From: Zantedeschia hybrid cultivar
Taxonomy: Eukaryota > Streptophyta > Magnoliopsida > Alismatales > Araceae
Direction of reading: 5' to 3'
Length of the DNA: 64,000 bases
Assembly (NCBI GenBank): GCA_030544215.1
Contig: JARZZO010000004.1
Span: 45,745,980-45,809,979, forward strand
Shown: positions 10,955 to 22,985 of the stretch, piece after piece
How the letters are laid out: each line of letters opens with the position of its first letter
How positions within the stretch are numbered: position 1 is the first letter of the stretch
The notes under the pieces: generated by a model
Seen by the model: only the letters and a program-made list of their open reading frames with translations
Database searches by the model: none
Told to the model about the DNA's origin: nothing
Made by a program: the position numbers and the translations under genes

Positions 10955-12510
10955 TGTTAGGTTCACTGTGTCGGATCCGAATAAAAACGCAGTGGATAGA
11001 AGAGTTGGATCTGCGCCATATCGAGTATTAAAAACAAAAGGGAAAACTAGATTTTCACCTTGTGTGGATTCGAATCCATGTTCCATCTGTGCGAGGCTAC
11101 AAGCCGCGCATGTGCCTGACTTCTAGCGGTATTCATGCAGTCTTCCTCACGATGGATCGTCCTCGTTTCCTCGCTTTTTGTAACGTTCGCAGATCCCGTC
11201 TAGCTGGGTGTAATCTTCCGCGACATTAAGATTCAGAACTCCCGTCAGACGGGAAGCGGAGTAGGCGGGAGACGAAGCAAAGCTTCCGGGGGGCCGGCCA
11301 CAGAGGGGGGTGCCCAGGAGAGAGAGAGGAGAGAGAGGGGGGTGGCGGCTAGGTCAGAGTTTATGGCCTCTGACCTAATAGCGGTTCTTTTATAATAAGT
11401 AGTTTTGCGATTTTTTTAAAAAATCCACTCTTATCATAAAACCCATAAATAATCCATCGACTTGAAAATCCTTTTGCGTGTGACCCTCTAGGCCCAAATA
11501 CCAGTCCAGTTAATGGCCCATTAAGTCTAGTAACTCTTTACTGACCCACTTAATTAATTAATATCCTTATATTAATTAATCAGTTGAATTTAATATCCCA
11601 CAATAAATTCTGATGGGCTTCCGATCACGTTGGGTGCCGAGCAACACCACGTGATCACGGAAGGCATTGGGGTTTCCGCAATCCACTATTGTAAACTTTT
11701 CGTCATCGGTTACTGTGCGGATTTAATCCTTCATCCGTGCAATGTTCTTGAATCGACCTAGGGTATAGTTTACTGTTAAACCTTAGCCGGTCGATTCACT
11801 TGAATCAAATGCCGCTAATCTATATTAGATAACTCCTTATCTGATACAAAGTCCACCTTGGCCAAGGACTTAAGCATATTATTCCCGGAGCATCCTCTCT
11901 CCTATTACCGAGAGCGGAAGATCCCGTATTGACCACAGAATTACCTTCGAGGACATCTCCCTAAACCCGATCACTTGACTAATTGATAACCCATGGTTAA
12001 GAATTTGTTAGTCAATGTCAAAGCTCAAAGAGCTTCCAACAAGATATCCTTGGTGTCTCAGGTCCAAGGACCATCTACGCAACCATGATAAAAGAATCAA
12101 GCTGGTTAATAGTTAGGTAGCTATCATCCAGCGATTCATGATCGGATCAGTTCAGTGAACTCATTCGCCAATGAGCACCTACAGGTCCAGTATAGTGTCT
12201 CCACACAAGTGACTTATAGGATCAGTCACCCTCATCAAATGAGTTGAAGGAATCTATACTAGTCTATCCAGATGTCTGATGCCTTCCTCAAACATCCTTC
12301 GACTAGGAACAATTAAGAATGTATGTTTACAAGTCTTCAGTTCCATAATTATGATCTCATCATAATCCGAAGACCAGTACAGATGTTCATAGACTTCATC
12401 GTGAAATGATAAACAAGATCGAATTATATATACAATGAAATAAAGCCATTTTATTAATAATTGAATAATACAAAGTATTTGATTGACTTGTAGGCCACAT
12501 AATACTAACA
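10955..12510 (-). repeat. Ty1/copia LTR, minus orientation (1556 bp)
   Basis: Bounded by TGTTAG and CTAACA, perfect 6-bp inverted ends. Read on the minus strand, the sequence before it is a polypurine tract (AGTGGGAGAT) and the sequence after it is a primer-binding site. It therefore has internal sequence on both sides instead of host DNA. Confidence 0.82.
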
Positions 12511-12660
12511 ATCTCCCACTTAGACTAAAACCAATCACCCCTATGTTAAATATCCATATCCTCTAGATGATGCTCAAATACGTTTTGAGACAAAGGCTTC
12601 GTCAGTGGATTTGTTATGTTGTCGGCTGAAGGAACCCTTCATCAGTGGGTTTGTTATGTT
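12511..12660 (-). pseudogene. C-terminal tail of copia pol (RNase H end)
   Basis: On the minus strand the frame reads PLTKPLSQNVFEHHLEDM, the conserved C-terminal end of copia RNase H, then a stop and GDWF just before the polypurine tract at about 12511-12525. Only this tail survives. TTCRTCAGTGGRTTTGTTAT occurs twice (near 12599 and 12638), a small duplication at the broken edge. Confidence 0.7.
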
Positions 12661-13069
12661 TCCTTACTAAAACTCCTTCAATACCTTCATTGGATCAGAT
12701 AAAAAGGGAGGATTCTTTTTTGGATACCCTCGATTCACACCGCCGTAACCCCCTTAGGCATCAGAGGGTGATCCTTGGGAGAACTAGGGTCCCCCCACCT
12801 GATGCTTCTTTTTCCCTCTAGTCTTTGCAGGAGGAATCGAAGTTGGGGTTCGTCCTTCTATTCATCCAACATAGACACCCCAATTTATGTCCTTTACAGG
12901 AGCTTTTATACCTTAGGTCGCAATTGGTCAAACTTGCACTTCGTTCCAATATTGGTCAGTTTGGCTGACATGATTCTGGAGGCAAATTTTCGCCTTTCAT
13001 TGGCAGTGGTGGTCGGACTTGAAGTTAGGTTAGGAGTCATTTAAATTAATTTGGCATAAAACCCATTAA
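12661..13069. other. No gene recognised
   Basis: Moderately GC sequence with an 89-codon plus-strand reading frame (12775-13044) that resembles nothing I know. No splice structure or motif was seen. Confidence 0.5.
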
Positions 13070-13078
13070 AATATTATA

Positions 13079-13492
13079 AGGAGTTTTGTATACATACCTC
13101 TGTAGACTACTATATTTGTATGTATACTTCTAACTCCTACTTATTATTATCAATACTCTTGAAATCTTTAAAAATATTATAGTTATGCTTCTCTGTCAAA
13201 ATGTCGAGAGCTCTACTTGAATATGACAGAAAGATTTGCATATATACCCCCCAATTTATTAGAATTTTGTATATATAGTCCTAAATTTAGTAGACTTTTG
13301 CATATATACTCTTGACTTTATCAAAATTTATGAAATCTTTTTGGCACATTTGGTTAGACTTCTCTGCATTTTGACGGAGGGACATGACTACAATCTTTCT
13401 AAAGATTTTAGAGATATGGATAACGATATGTGTGAAATCAGAGATATATATGCAAATATGATAGTTTTCTAGAGATATATATGCAAAAACCC
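13079..13492. mobile_element. Mutator-like foldback MITE, copy 1
   Basis: Two arms of about 125 bp (13080-13204 and 13366-13491) are imperfect inverted copies. The outer ends read GGAGTTTTGTATACATA and, inverted, GGGTTTTTGCATATATA. The 9-bp AATATTATA flanks it on both sides (13070-13078 and 13493-13501), the duplication length of Mutator-type transposons. There is no coding capacity. A diverged second copy lies at about 41690-42079. Confidence 0.72.
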
Positions 13493-13755
13493 AATATTAT
13501 AGAACATTGTATTTCTATGACACAAAATATCACAATTTGCATTATTTTATGGTATTTCACACGAAAACAACCAGCACCTTATCTCAGAATGAAACTATAT
13601 CATCTATACAGCTGCTTCCCTTGTATTGACAGATAGAGAGCTCTCATGAAAGCACATATATAGGCTCTGCCTACTGGAAGAACGAAATACATCCTTGCTT
13701 TATTTAATATCAAATGTCAGATGTAATAATCCTATAACTTAATCTACGTCGACTG

Positions 13756-13988
13756 CAGAGGTGAACATAGAAATTTTGTCCTGTGGGGTTACTTAGACAT
13801 TAAGTCATAAGCATGGTTGTGTCAGTAGGATCTTAGATTAAGTCATATGGGGTTTTAAGTTGAGCCAGTGGGATTCTGGATTAAGTCAATCAAGCTCCGG
13901 ACTAAACTACTTTGAATTGAGCCAATGAGTTTGACAAAATCCAATTGGATTTTAAGACCCCACTGAATTAATGCTAGATCCGCCACTG
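13756..13988. mobile_element. hAT-like MITE, copy 1 (about 233 bp)
   Basis: Ends are CAGAGGTGAAC and, inverted, CAGTGGCGGATCTAG. Flanking 8-mers GTCGACTG and GTCGGTTG match at 6 of 8 positions, fitting an aged hAT target duplication. The interior resembles the element at 40656-40864 in inverted orientation. Non-coding. Confidence 0.6.
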
Positions 13989-14267
13989 GTCGGTTGGACC
14001 TTTCAAAGAATATAGGATACTCTTACGAAAATTTAGAAAACTTTGCCACAATTTGGTCGGTCCCCTCCATCCTCCCCACCCTCCATTGGATGCCAATCTC
14101 AATCGGTGGCATAGAAACGTGCATTTCCCATCAATTTTGCTTTGCAAAATTCAGTCTTTAGATTGAAAGTTTGAGAGTATTCCCTTTTGTAAGACAAACT
14201 TCTTCAGACTGACACCTTCTTATGTGCCGGCCGTGGTGCGAGACCTATTTGTTCGGTCTTTGAGACA

Positions 14268-14510
14268 TTTTTTTTGAACCGGTAAGGTGATCAGGAGAGA
14301 TTTTTCAGAGTTGGAGATAATTCTGAATTAGTTAATAATTCTACTTAATTGGGCAAAAATTTCAGGTCCACGTGATCATCTGATAAAGTAATTTTACGGA
14401 TAGATGATAAGTATCTAAGAGAATTTTTAGGCACCAATCGAGAATAGAACTTGAGACCTTCCAGTTGAGAGACCAAAGGTAAACCAATGCATTAGGCAGC
14501 TCGTTCATCA
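14268..14510 (-). mobile_element. tRNA-derived SINE
   Basis: On the minus strand the head reads GAGCTGCCTAATGCATTGG with an A-box-like core, then GGTCTCAAGTTCTATTC as a B-box-like core about 40 bases on. A tRNA-unrelated body of about 170 bp follows and ends in a run of eight A. TCTCAAA occurs just outside both ends, a possible target duplication. Pol III-type non-coding retroposon. Confidence 0.55.
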
Positions 14511-14578
14511 TATTTTGAGATATAAAATATTTTTACAGCATTTTATAACATTTTACGTCAAACTAAATGACTATGTGC

Positions 14579-14770
14579 CACTACAACAAAATTGTTATGT
14601 TCTTACAGAGGATACTTACGGTTTTGTGAAGTATTAGTACAGGGAATGATTTCTTACGGTTTAATAAGTTTTAGTTATAGAATATTAAAGCGTAAGTATA
14701 TTTCCGTAAGTAAAAAATATATTCTATTTGTTTAAGAATACAATTCCGTAAGTACCATCCGTGGACCTAA
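14579..14770. repeat. Left CACTA terminal inverted repeat and subterminal repeats
   Basis: After the terminus, TACTTACGGTTTTG, TTCTTACGGTTTAA, GCGTAAGTATATTT, TCCGTAAGTAAA and TCCGTAAGTACC follow in both orientations. In En/Spm such motifs bind the element's TNPA-type protein; binding here is inferred. Confidence 0.85.
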
Positions 14771-14776
14771 AAAATA

Positions 14777-15540
14777 TCACTCCCGCGCAAGCGAAAACAC
14801 TCCCGCGCTAAACCCCCACCCGAAAACCCCCAAAATAATTCCTGTCCTCACCCGAAAACCCCCGAATCCCCAACAAAGGCTATCACCCGCGGAAAACCCC
14901 CAAATCAATCCCCCCAAAACAAACCCTCCCAGCACCGCCACCTTCTGCCTCAGATCCATCAGGCTCTCCCTTCTCAGGCTTTGCTCCATCTCCGCCATCT
15001 TCCTCACCTTCCTCTCCATCTTCTTCTCGTTGAATGCCCAACCCCGCAGGTCACCTAGGGAATATATACTCCCAGGCCATTCCTTCGCTGCCAGCGACGG
15101 CGGCGGCAACGATCTAGGGGAGCATGTGCTCGAGGCGCTGGAGGGACGGCACCGAACACCTCGCAACGGCCGCACCCTCTGCTCCGGGCCGTCCCACTGC
15201 TGCCGGCGCAGGAGGCCAACGCGGCCCAACCACGACTCAACCAGTAGCCGGCCCATAATATCTGCAGGCCATTGTCTTCCCCGGTGCCTGATATCCGTCT
15301 GCCGTATCTCCATCGACCGTCGCGCTCGAAGCAGCACTGTGCGCAGCCGACGCCAAGAGACACCCAATCGCCTCTGTCTTCTCCGGCGCCGCGTGAAGGA
15401 ACCGGCCGCCACTGTCGTCCCCAACGCCTGATCTCCGACCGCCGTATCTATTCAGGTGTTGTTTCTTCCTCTATGGTCTTTGTTCAGGTACGGTGTCCCC
15501 AACACCTATTAGCCGCTTGTTGTTGTGATCGTTGGTAGAA
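14777..15540. other. GC-rich gene-like block inside the CACTA
   Basis: A sharp GC-rich island in AT-rich surroundings. The minus strand has a 215-codon open frame (15424-14777) whose middle contains a charged stretch (KKMERKVRKMAEMEQSLRRE) that looks like real protein; the flanks look like non-coding repeats. I do not recognise a family. It may be a captured host-gene piece or the element's own 5' region. Confidence 0.4.
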
Positions 15541-15544
15541 AGAA

Positions 15545-16864
15545 TCCCAGTGCCATGGTCTGTTTTATTTTTTCCCATCGTTGAGATCATCCCAGTGTAA
15601 GGCATCATTGTGTGATATTGATGCTCTTGATGGTTGCCACAAGAGGATGAAAGTAGAGACATGACAACAGCTTTGTTGGCTAATGCTTGCTATGCAGTTT
15701 CACATCTCATTTTCTTTAATCGCTTGTACTTGACTCTGCACATTAGTATGAGGTGTAAGATACGCCCTCGTTTCTGAACTGGGTAAAACAGTTATGTCAA
15801 CTGTGCTTTTGTCACTGACTTATGCCTACCTTGGAGTGAGAACCTTTAACTATTTTACAATCTGGTTGTGGTGTGTGCATATGTGAGAAATTCGGTGCAT
15901 GGTTGAAGTTCTAATTGACCATATGACATGGTTGTTATGGCATGAATGGGCAGTTCTGCGGCAGATATATTTGGGACCTCATCATCAGAGATTAATGCAT
16001 CTTTTTCCTCTCCTAAAATTTTGATTTTTGTGAGATTTTTGATGAGACATTTTTGTTTAACAAATTAATAATCAGCATACTTCTTTAGACATTCATTATT
16101 AGTGGATCATCACCATTCACAGCTTCGGGAGTTGCTGGGTTCTGGGTCTGATGTACGTGGGGTCTGATATGGGCAGTTGGATATAGCACTTACACGTGCG
16201 TATTCGATACGAGTTCCCTCCTGCGAAAAGTGCTCCTCACCCATAGCATATTAACTTATATTGGAATATAATATTATTGTTATATCACAAAAGTTCAAGA
16301 AGGCTCAATTTCAAATTGTCAAATTTGGGCTCATATGGAGTATCAACACTCATCCTTGTTCTAAAAAGAAACACGACCTTCTAAACTATCTTCATTCCCC
16401 AACTTATATGAGCAAATGGTTATAACTACTGAAAGAGATAGACCAATAACATAACCTTTGAGGAGGCATAATCTCATCACGAGTTGAATCAATGCAAACA
16501 TCTTCACTGCCTTTAAAGCTACCACCGTGCAGCATCACGCATGCTGAATCAATGTAAACATTTGCACTGCCATTAAAGCTACCACTGTGTAGTATCATGC
16601 ATCCATTAGCAATCAGAGTACTTTGACTCCAAAATATATTAGACTATCCATCAATATCAAGAGCATACGTTATGCATTTTTATTTGCTGAAGTTTTCCAC
16701 ATGCTAACTTTATTTTGCTTTTATGTTGATTATATGTGTTCTTATGTCAAATAGTTATGTTTTAGTTTGCATAAATTATGAAATGTATAGATCAAGCAAG
16801 GCACTGATATTTTTTTTTTTTATCATTTGTAGTGAAGTTCATTTATCATTTTATATTGATAAAT
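15545..16864. other. CACTA 5' non-coding region
   Basis: About 1.3 kb upstream of the transposase start with no recognised gene. It is expected to hold the transposase promoter and 5' leader, possibly with an intron; no clear TATA box was assigned. It contains a two-unit tandem repeat of about 57 bp at 16490-16603 (units share AATCAATG, AAACAT, TTAAAGCTACCAC). Confidence 0.5.
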
Positions 16865-19800
16865 ATGGATTGGAATTGGATGGATCAACCAAGACACTCA
16901 AAGGAGTACTTAGATGGTGTTGATAAGTTCATTAATTTTGCTTTTGAATCTTTGGGAGGTTATGGAAGTATCAAGTGCCCTTGTTTACGTTGTGCATGCA
17001 CTTTGAAATAGGAAAAAGAAATAGTTAGAGAGCATTTATACTTCAATGGAGTCATCAAAGATAAGAAGTTTTGGTCTTTTCATGGGAGTGGTTCAAGTTC
17101 TAGAAAGCCATCGGCACAAGATAATTCATGTGAAGTTCCTTTTAAGGATGGTGCTATACATGATATGTTACAAGATGTTTTTGGTATGGAGAACATCGAA
17201 GATGCGAAGTCTCAATCTAGTGGTGAGGATGAAAGGAATCATGATGAACTTAACAGTCTGATTGAAGATATTGAACAACCATTATACCCAGGATGCAAGA
17301 AGTTTAACAAACTTTCTTTTGTAATTCAACTATTCAACATAAAGTGCATGGGTCAAATGAGTAACAAAGCTTTCAACATGTTATTGAAATTGCTAAAGGA
17401 GGCATTTCCAGAATGTGAGGTATTACCAAGTTCTTTTTATGAAGTGAAGAAGCTTATTAGTGACTTGGGATATACTTATGATCGGATTGATGCTTGTCCT
17501 AATGATTGTATATTATATCGAAAGGACTATGAGTCATATGAACAATGCCCTAAATGTGGAGAAGCTCGATGGAATACACGTGAAGAAGGTGATGACAATG
17601 TAAAAAAGGTAGCAAAGAAAGTTCTTCGTCACTTTCCTTCGATTCCAAGATTGCAGAGGTTATACAAGTGCTCTAAATTTTCTACAAATATGAGGTGGCA
17701 CCAAGATGAGCGGCAAGAAGATGGCATTTTGAGACATCCGGCAGATTCACCTTCTTGGAAATGTTTGGATTCAATTGATAACTTTGGTTCAGAACCTCGA
17801 AACGTACGGTTGGGTTTAGCAAGTGATTGTTTTAATCCTTTCAGAACAATGACCATCAGCTATAGTACTTGGCCTGTACTCTTGTTTCCATACAACCTAC
17901 CTCCATGGCTTTGTATGAAGGCACCAAATATTTTTTTATCTCTACTTATTCCAGGCCCAAAGGGTCCGGGCAATGATATAGATGTCTATCTACAACCACT
18001 TGTAGAGGAATTACAGATGCTATGGAATGGGGTTGATACCTATGATGCTTCTAAAGGTGAAAGGTTCCGTATGCGTGCTGCATTATTGTGGACCATAAAC
18101 GATTTTCCAGCATATGCTTATCTATCTGGTTGGAGCACAAAGGGCCGATTAGCTTGCCCTATATGTAACAAGGATACATGTTCACATTGGTTAAAGGTAA
18201 GTGGAAAGCATTGTTATATTGGCCATCGTCGGTGGTTGAAGGGATCTCACAAATTTCGTTCGTTAAAACGACAGTTTGATGGAAAAGAAGAATGGAGAGA
18301 TAAGCCTACACCATTGTTTGGGATGGATGTGTTGGAACAGTTACATGGACTCACTTTTAACTTTGGAAAGCCTCCAAAAGTTTCAGCCAAACCCATGAAA
18401 CGATCAGGTAATAAATTGAAGTCCAAGAGAAAACGCAAAAATAAAGATTCATCCAAGAATGTTGAGGAGAGTGACAACATTGAGGATTCTAAATATCTAT
18501 CTTGGAAAAAGAAAAGTATTTTCTTTGAGTTGCCTTATTGGAAATCATTACTTCTCCGGCATAATCTTGATGTAATGCACATTGAGAAGAATGTTTGTGA
18601 TAGTATTCTTGGTACTCTTCTTGATATTGATGGTAAAAGTAAAGATGGATTGAAAGCTCGTCAAGATCTAGAAATCTTGGGTTTAAGGTCGTCCCTTCAT
18701 CCCCAAACATTAAGTCCAAAGAGGCTATTGTTACCACCTGCCATCTTCACACTAAGCAACATTGAGCGTGAACAAGTTTGCAATGTCCTAAAACATGTCA
18801 AAGTTCCTGATGGTTATGCATCTAATATTTCAAGACATGTTAATCCTAAGGACCATAAGAAGATTTGGGGTTTGAAGAGCCATGATTGTCATATTCTCAT
18901 ACAACAATTACTTCCAGTAGCAATTCGGGGAATAGCACAAAAGAAAGTAAGATCAGCAATTATTGACCTATGCAATTTCTTTTCACAATTGTACTCGAAG
19001 ACATCTTCAGCTAGTGACTTTTATCATCTTCGCCAACATATTGCAATGATTTTGTGCAATTTGGAGATGATTTTTCTCCCAAGCTTCTTTGATGTCATGG
19101 TACATTTGCTTATGCATTTACCTGATGAAGTGAGAGTTGCTGGTCCTGTACACTATCGATGGATGTATCCTATTGAAAGGTGTGTTTAGTTATTTCTTAT
19201 ATTGAATAATATGAATGATATTGAATATATTTGAATTTTTAAACTAAATGATTTAAAGTTTTGATAGGTATTTAGTGAGGCTTAAGTCATATGTTCGCAA
19301 TAGGGCTCTTCCTGAAGGTTCCATGGCAGAAGGTTATTTAGCTGAAGAGACTATCACATTTGCTTCAAGATATTTAGATGATGATGTTGAAACATGGCTT
19401 AATCGGCCTTTAAGAAATGAAGATGATGGTGGAGTTACAATCGAAAAGGGATGGGAGATATTTTCTGAAAGTGGACGTCCTTTAGGGGTCGGAATCATTT
19501 GCAATATTGACAATGAAGAGTTGAGTCAAGCACATCGTTATGTGTTATATAATTGTGCAGCAGTGGCTCCTTACATAGCGTAAGTCATATATATAATTTG
19601 CAGTTAATGTACTAATCTATTACTCTACTAGTGTCACATATCTATCTATCATGCAGTATGCACATTGACTTGATTCGCAAAGAAAGACCCCGGTCATCTG
19701 AAATGGAGATTGAGCGCACTCATACCTTAGAGTTTCCACAATGGTTCAAAATACAAGTGAGTAAATGTATTTCTATTTTCTGTTCACTTATAAAAGATAT

Positions 19801-20481
19801 CAAATAGCCATGCTGACTAATACCTTTTACCATGTATAGGTTAACAAATTGCAAGAACAGAACAAAGAAGCATTAGATCCAAAGCTACGCTGGTTGAAGG
19901 ATCGTCCGCTACACATAGTGAAAAAATTTAATGCATGTTTAATCAATGGCTTTCGATTTCAAACTTGGAGAGTGGAGGAACGTAGAGTCACCCAAAATAG
20001 TGGAGTAATTATGTCTGCTAGGACCTCGAGTTTCTCAAGTTCAAAAGATAAATGCCCAATTCGTGGAGATGTGACTTATTATGGAGTCCTAGATGAAATT
20101 GTACAGTTCAACTATTATGGAGAAATGAAGGTTTTACTTTTCAAGTGTGATTGGATCGATATTCAACGAGGGGTGAGAGAAGAAGATGGCTTTATATTGA
20201 TAAATTTCAGCCACAAGTTACGTACTTCAGATCCATATGTCTTAGCTTCTCAAGTGGAACAAGTGTGGTATGTGAAAGATCCCAAGATGGAGGGTTGGCA
20301 CATTGTCAGGAAGACACAGCCGAGAAACTATTATGATATGTATTCTGAGGAGAACATTGAAAATGATGAGAATGGGTCAACACATATCGTTAGTGTTGAT
20401 GATGTTGATGCAAATCTTTTAGATGATACCAATGTCATATGGGAACGAGAGGACATTGAAGGACTTGAGATCCCAATTTAA
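16865..20481 (+). pseudogene. TNP2-like CACTA transposase, four exons, one in-frame stop
   Basis: The main transposase of the CACTA superfamily, which cuts and moves the element. Exons 16865-19179, 19268-19579, 19657-19756 and 19840-20481 join in frame through three GT-AG introns of 88, 77 and 83 bp, giving about 1120 codons. Domains in order: transposase-associated N-terminus (WMDQPRHSKEYLDGVDKFI, CPCLRC), Transposase_21 core (LLIPGPKGPGNDIDVYLQPL, SGWSTKGRLACPIC), the segment with HNLDVMHIEKNVCDSILGT (DUF4218-like) through MYPIER, and a DUF4216-like C-terminus (YYGVLDEIVQFNYYG, FKCDW). ATG 16865 was chosen because the N-terminal domain starts there. TAG at 17009-17011 lies between CACTLK and EKEIVREH, so only a shortened protein from a later start could be made. 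Confidence 0.9.
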
Positions 20482-20847
20482 TTTTATCAGTGAACATTTG
20501 CTTTTTTTTATCATTCTTATGCTTATCTTGTTCAATTGGATTATGTATGTGATTTGATTGCATGTTGGTAATTATGCTTGTTCAATTTTTTTACCATCTC
20601 CGTAAGCTTTTCACAAACTTGTTTATTTTCCTGTATATCTGCGACTTATTTTTGAAATAGTGCTGGACATTCACTAATTATATCTTAAAATCGTTCATAT
20701 ACAGGATAACGAAAATATTCACCATGTAAGTTTTAAATATGATGTAGATTCATTTTCCCTTGACTATTGTTAATATATTTTCAGTGTCTTTGATTTTTTT
20801 TATGTTTCCTTTTTTTTGTTATCATTTGTAGGGGCAAAAAAAAGTTT

Positions 20848-21669
20848 TTGAATTATGTATATGACAAAGATGGTGATCATGCAAGTCAAGTAGAGGAGGA
20901 AAACAAAGTATTGAAGCAATTTGGTCCAACTGCAACCCAAGACTTGCAGAACAAACGGAGAAAAGGGTTGGCGGACATATATAAAGGCTCCAACGAACAA
21001 AGGGAGCTAAATACCAATGATTTTCAATCATATCTGGAGTGAGATGATATTTTTCTTATAATGTTGTTATTTAGTCATGATAGGTTCATTAATTAAAAAA
21101 AATAATATTTTTTTACTCTTGTAGGTACTTGTGGAAGAATATGCCGGAAGAACATGTGAATGAGTTCACATATTTTGACTGTTTATGGTTCACCATGTAC
21201 ACGCATTCTTCTTCAAGAAAAAAGGTTCTATCATGGATAAAAGATAAGAATGTGTTCTCAACGAAATACACTTTTGTTCCAATATGTCTTTGGTGGGTTA
21301 GCTTATAAATATAGTCATTACTTGTATAGCACAATGTATGTATATATGTTTCACTAATACTTTGTGTTTCTTAATAGGGGGCATTGGAGCCTTCTAATCC
21401 TATGTCACTTTGGCCAGAGCTTTCACTCTTCAGCTAACCCTCCAATCATGTTGCTTTTATATTCACTTTTGAGGGCAGAACCAAAAGAGCTACTTGTTGA
21501 CATTAGAAGGTAAGTTTTTATGGTATATTGAAGGTAATTTTTAGTTGATCTGCTGGCTACTTGTTAACTTGACATGCTTTCATACAGGTTCGCAGTTGAT
21601 ATTTATTCTTTAGAGAGAAGGAAAGAAAGAGAAAAGGATATCTCGACTATTCCACTTCTTATTCCACAG
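20848..21669 (+). pseudogene. Ulp1/C48-like cysteine protease fragment of the CACTA
   Basis: Plant CACTA and Mutator elements often carry a gene related to SUMO proteases. Four exons join in frame by GT-AG introns: 20848-21038, 21125-21292, 21378-21509 and 21588-21669. The third exon gives WGHWSLLILCHFGQ, the region of the catalytic His; the fourth reads RFAVDIYSLERR and PLLIPQ, the segment before the usual Asp and Cys motifs. The following exon, which should hold the nucleophile Cys, was not found. After 21670 the sequence turns into unrelated and LINE-derived DNA, so the gene appears truncated. The first exon could start upstream near 20833 after a TTGTAG acceptor. Confidence 0.72.
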
Positions 21670-22149
21670 GTAAAAAGAACCCCTTAAATAAACACAGGGC
21701 AAGTATTGCTCTTCTTAGTCTGGAGTGAAACGTCAATCAATTTCAGTATGCTTTGCTTGATTATGTTGAACTTGATTACTTGAATCATCTTAAATCAATC
21801 ACTTTGGCTGGGTCGGGGTCTGGCCAGCCCAAAAAACTCTCTTTATCTATCCATGTATGTGTGTGTAAATAACCGAGCCAAGCTAAAACTCACTTCATTT
21901 AAGTTTGGTTTGTTCTTACTCAGCCAAGTATCATGGAGCCCATCTTTCATATGCAAGTAATACTTTCTACAATGTCCAACCCAGAGTCTAGGAGACGAGC
22001 CTAAGGAAACTGTGAGCATGTGAAGCATCTTAATAATCTTAGAAAGTTTGAATGTGTGAAGCATCTTAATAATCGTAGATCAGTTGCATCTCATTTGAAG
22101 AGGGACAAGGAGGTATAATCATTGAGGCAATATGGAGGAAATGAAGCTG
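21670..22149. other. No gene recognised
   Basis: Intron-like and unclassified sequence between the protease fragment and the LINE remnant. AGCATCTTAATAATC recurs 42 bp apart (near 22022 and 22064). Confidence 0.45.
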
Positions 22150-22985
22150 ATCAAGTAATCAGCCACAATCTTGTTCAGATTGGTTGTATTTATTGATGGT
22201 GTCTTTGCTACTTGCTGTCTGTGTGGGTGGGCTGAGGAGTCCATGGATCACTGTTTCTGACCTGTCCCTTCTTGATGGAGTTGTGCGGACAAGTTCTAAA
22301 CAGAATTCATTGTGTACACCCCTTGTTGTAGTGCAGTCTCGCCTCCTTGGTGGGCTTTTCGGATGGTAAAGTGCAGTCTCGCCTCCTTGGTGGGCTTTTG
22401 TAAAGGGGATTTTTGTGAGCTTACACTTTCTCACCTCACATATGTATATTCCCTTCTTTAAATATCCCGTGGTACCATCCACTTCCAAAAAAGAAAAGAT
22501 ATGGTGATGGATGGAACTGAAGAATCTGAACACATACTGGCTGTAACTAGGAGGTACCTCATGTTTTGTTGTCAAAGACCACTCAGGAAAAATCTTAAGA
22601 GCTGGACAATTTTATCTGGGACAGCAATCAATTGATGAATCAGAGATGTTGCCCAATCTGGGAAGGACTTAAAGCTGGCTGTAGGGAGCAACCTGAAAAT
22701 CTTATCCTATCATTGCATTCTCTTAATTGTATCCATTACATCACAAAGAAGCTTTTCCTGCCAGTTCATTTGGCTGACTGGGTTCAAGGCATATGGAATA
22801 TAATGCAGCAAGGGGGTAACATATCAATTGTTCATGAAGGTAATTACAACAACAAAGCCACCCACGGGTTGGCTAATCAGGCAAGCAGCACTGCTAGGAC
22901 CATTCAATGGACAGAGGAGTTCCCAACAGAGCTACTGGAAATTTGTGATAATGACTCTAAAGGCATCAACTGCACCGCTTAAGAG
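22150..22985 (+). pseudogene. LINE 3' remnant: zf-RVT and RNase H (RVT_3) pieces
   Basis: Broken plus-strand frames read AEESMDHCF with TCPF nearby (zf-RVT type, near 22235-22275), then VVKDHSGKILRAGQFYLG and, after a one-base shift near 22655, WEGLKAGCREQPENLIL and GNISIVHEGNYNNKATHGLA. These match the fold order of the RNase H-like tail of plant L1-type LINEs. Frameshifts and stops make it a fossil. A T-run (23000-23015) and an A-run (about 23024) lie just downstream. Confidence 0.6.
22331..22399 (+). repeat. 29-bp direct repeat, 40-bp period
   Basis: GTGCAGTCTCGCCTCCTTGG and the next nine bases occur at 22331 and again at 22371, separated by an 11-bp spacer. Confidence 0.85.

Noticed and set aside
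12775..13044. An 89-codon plus-strand protein gene
   Set aside because: No start context, domain, splice structure or family match; left as unassigned sequence.
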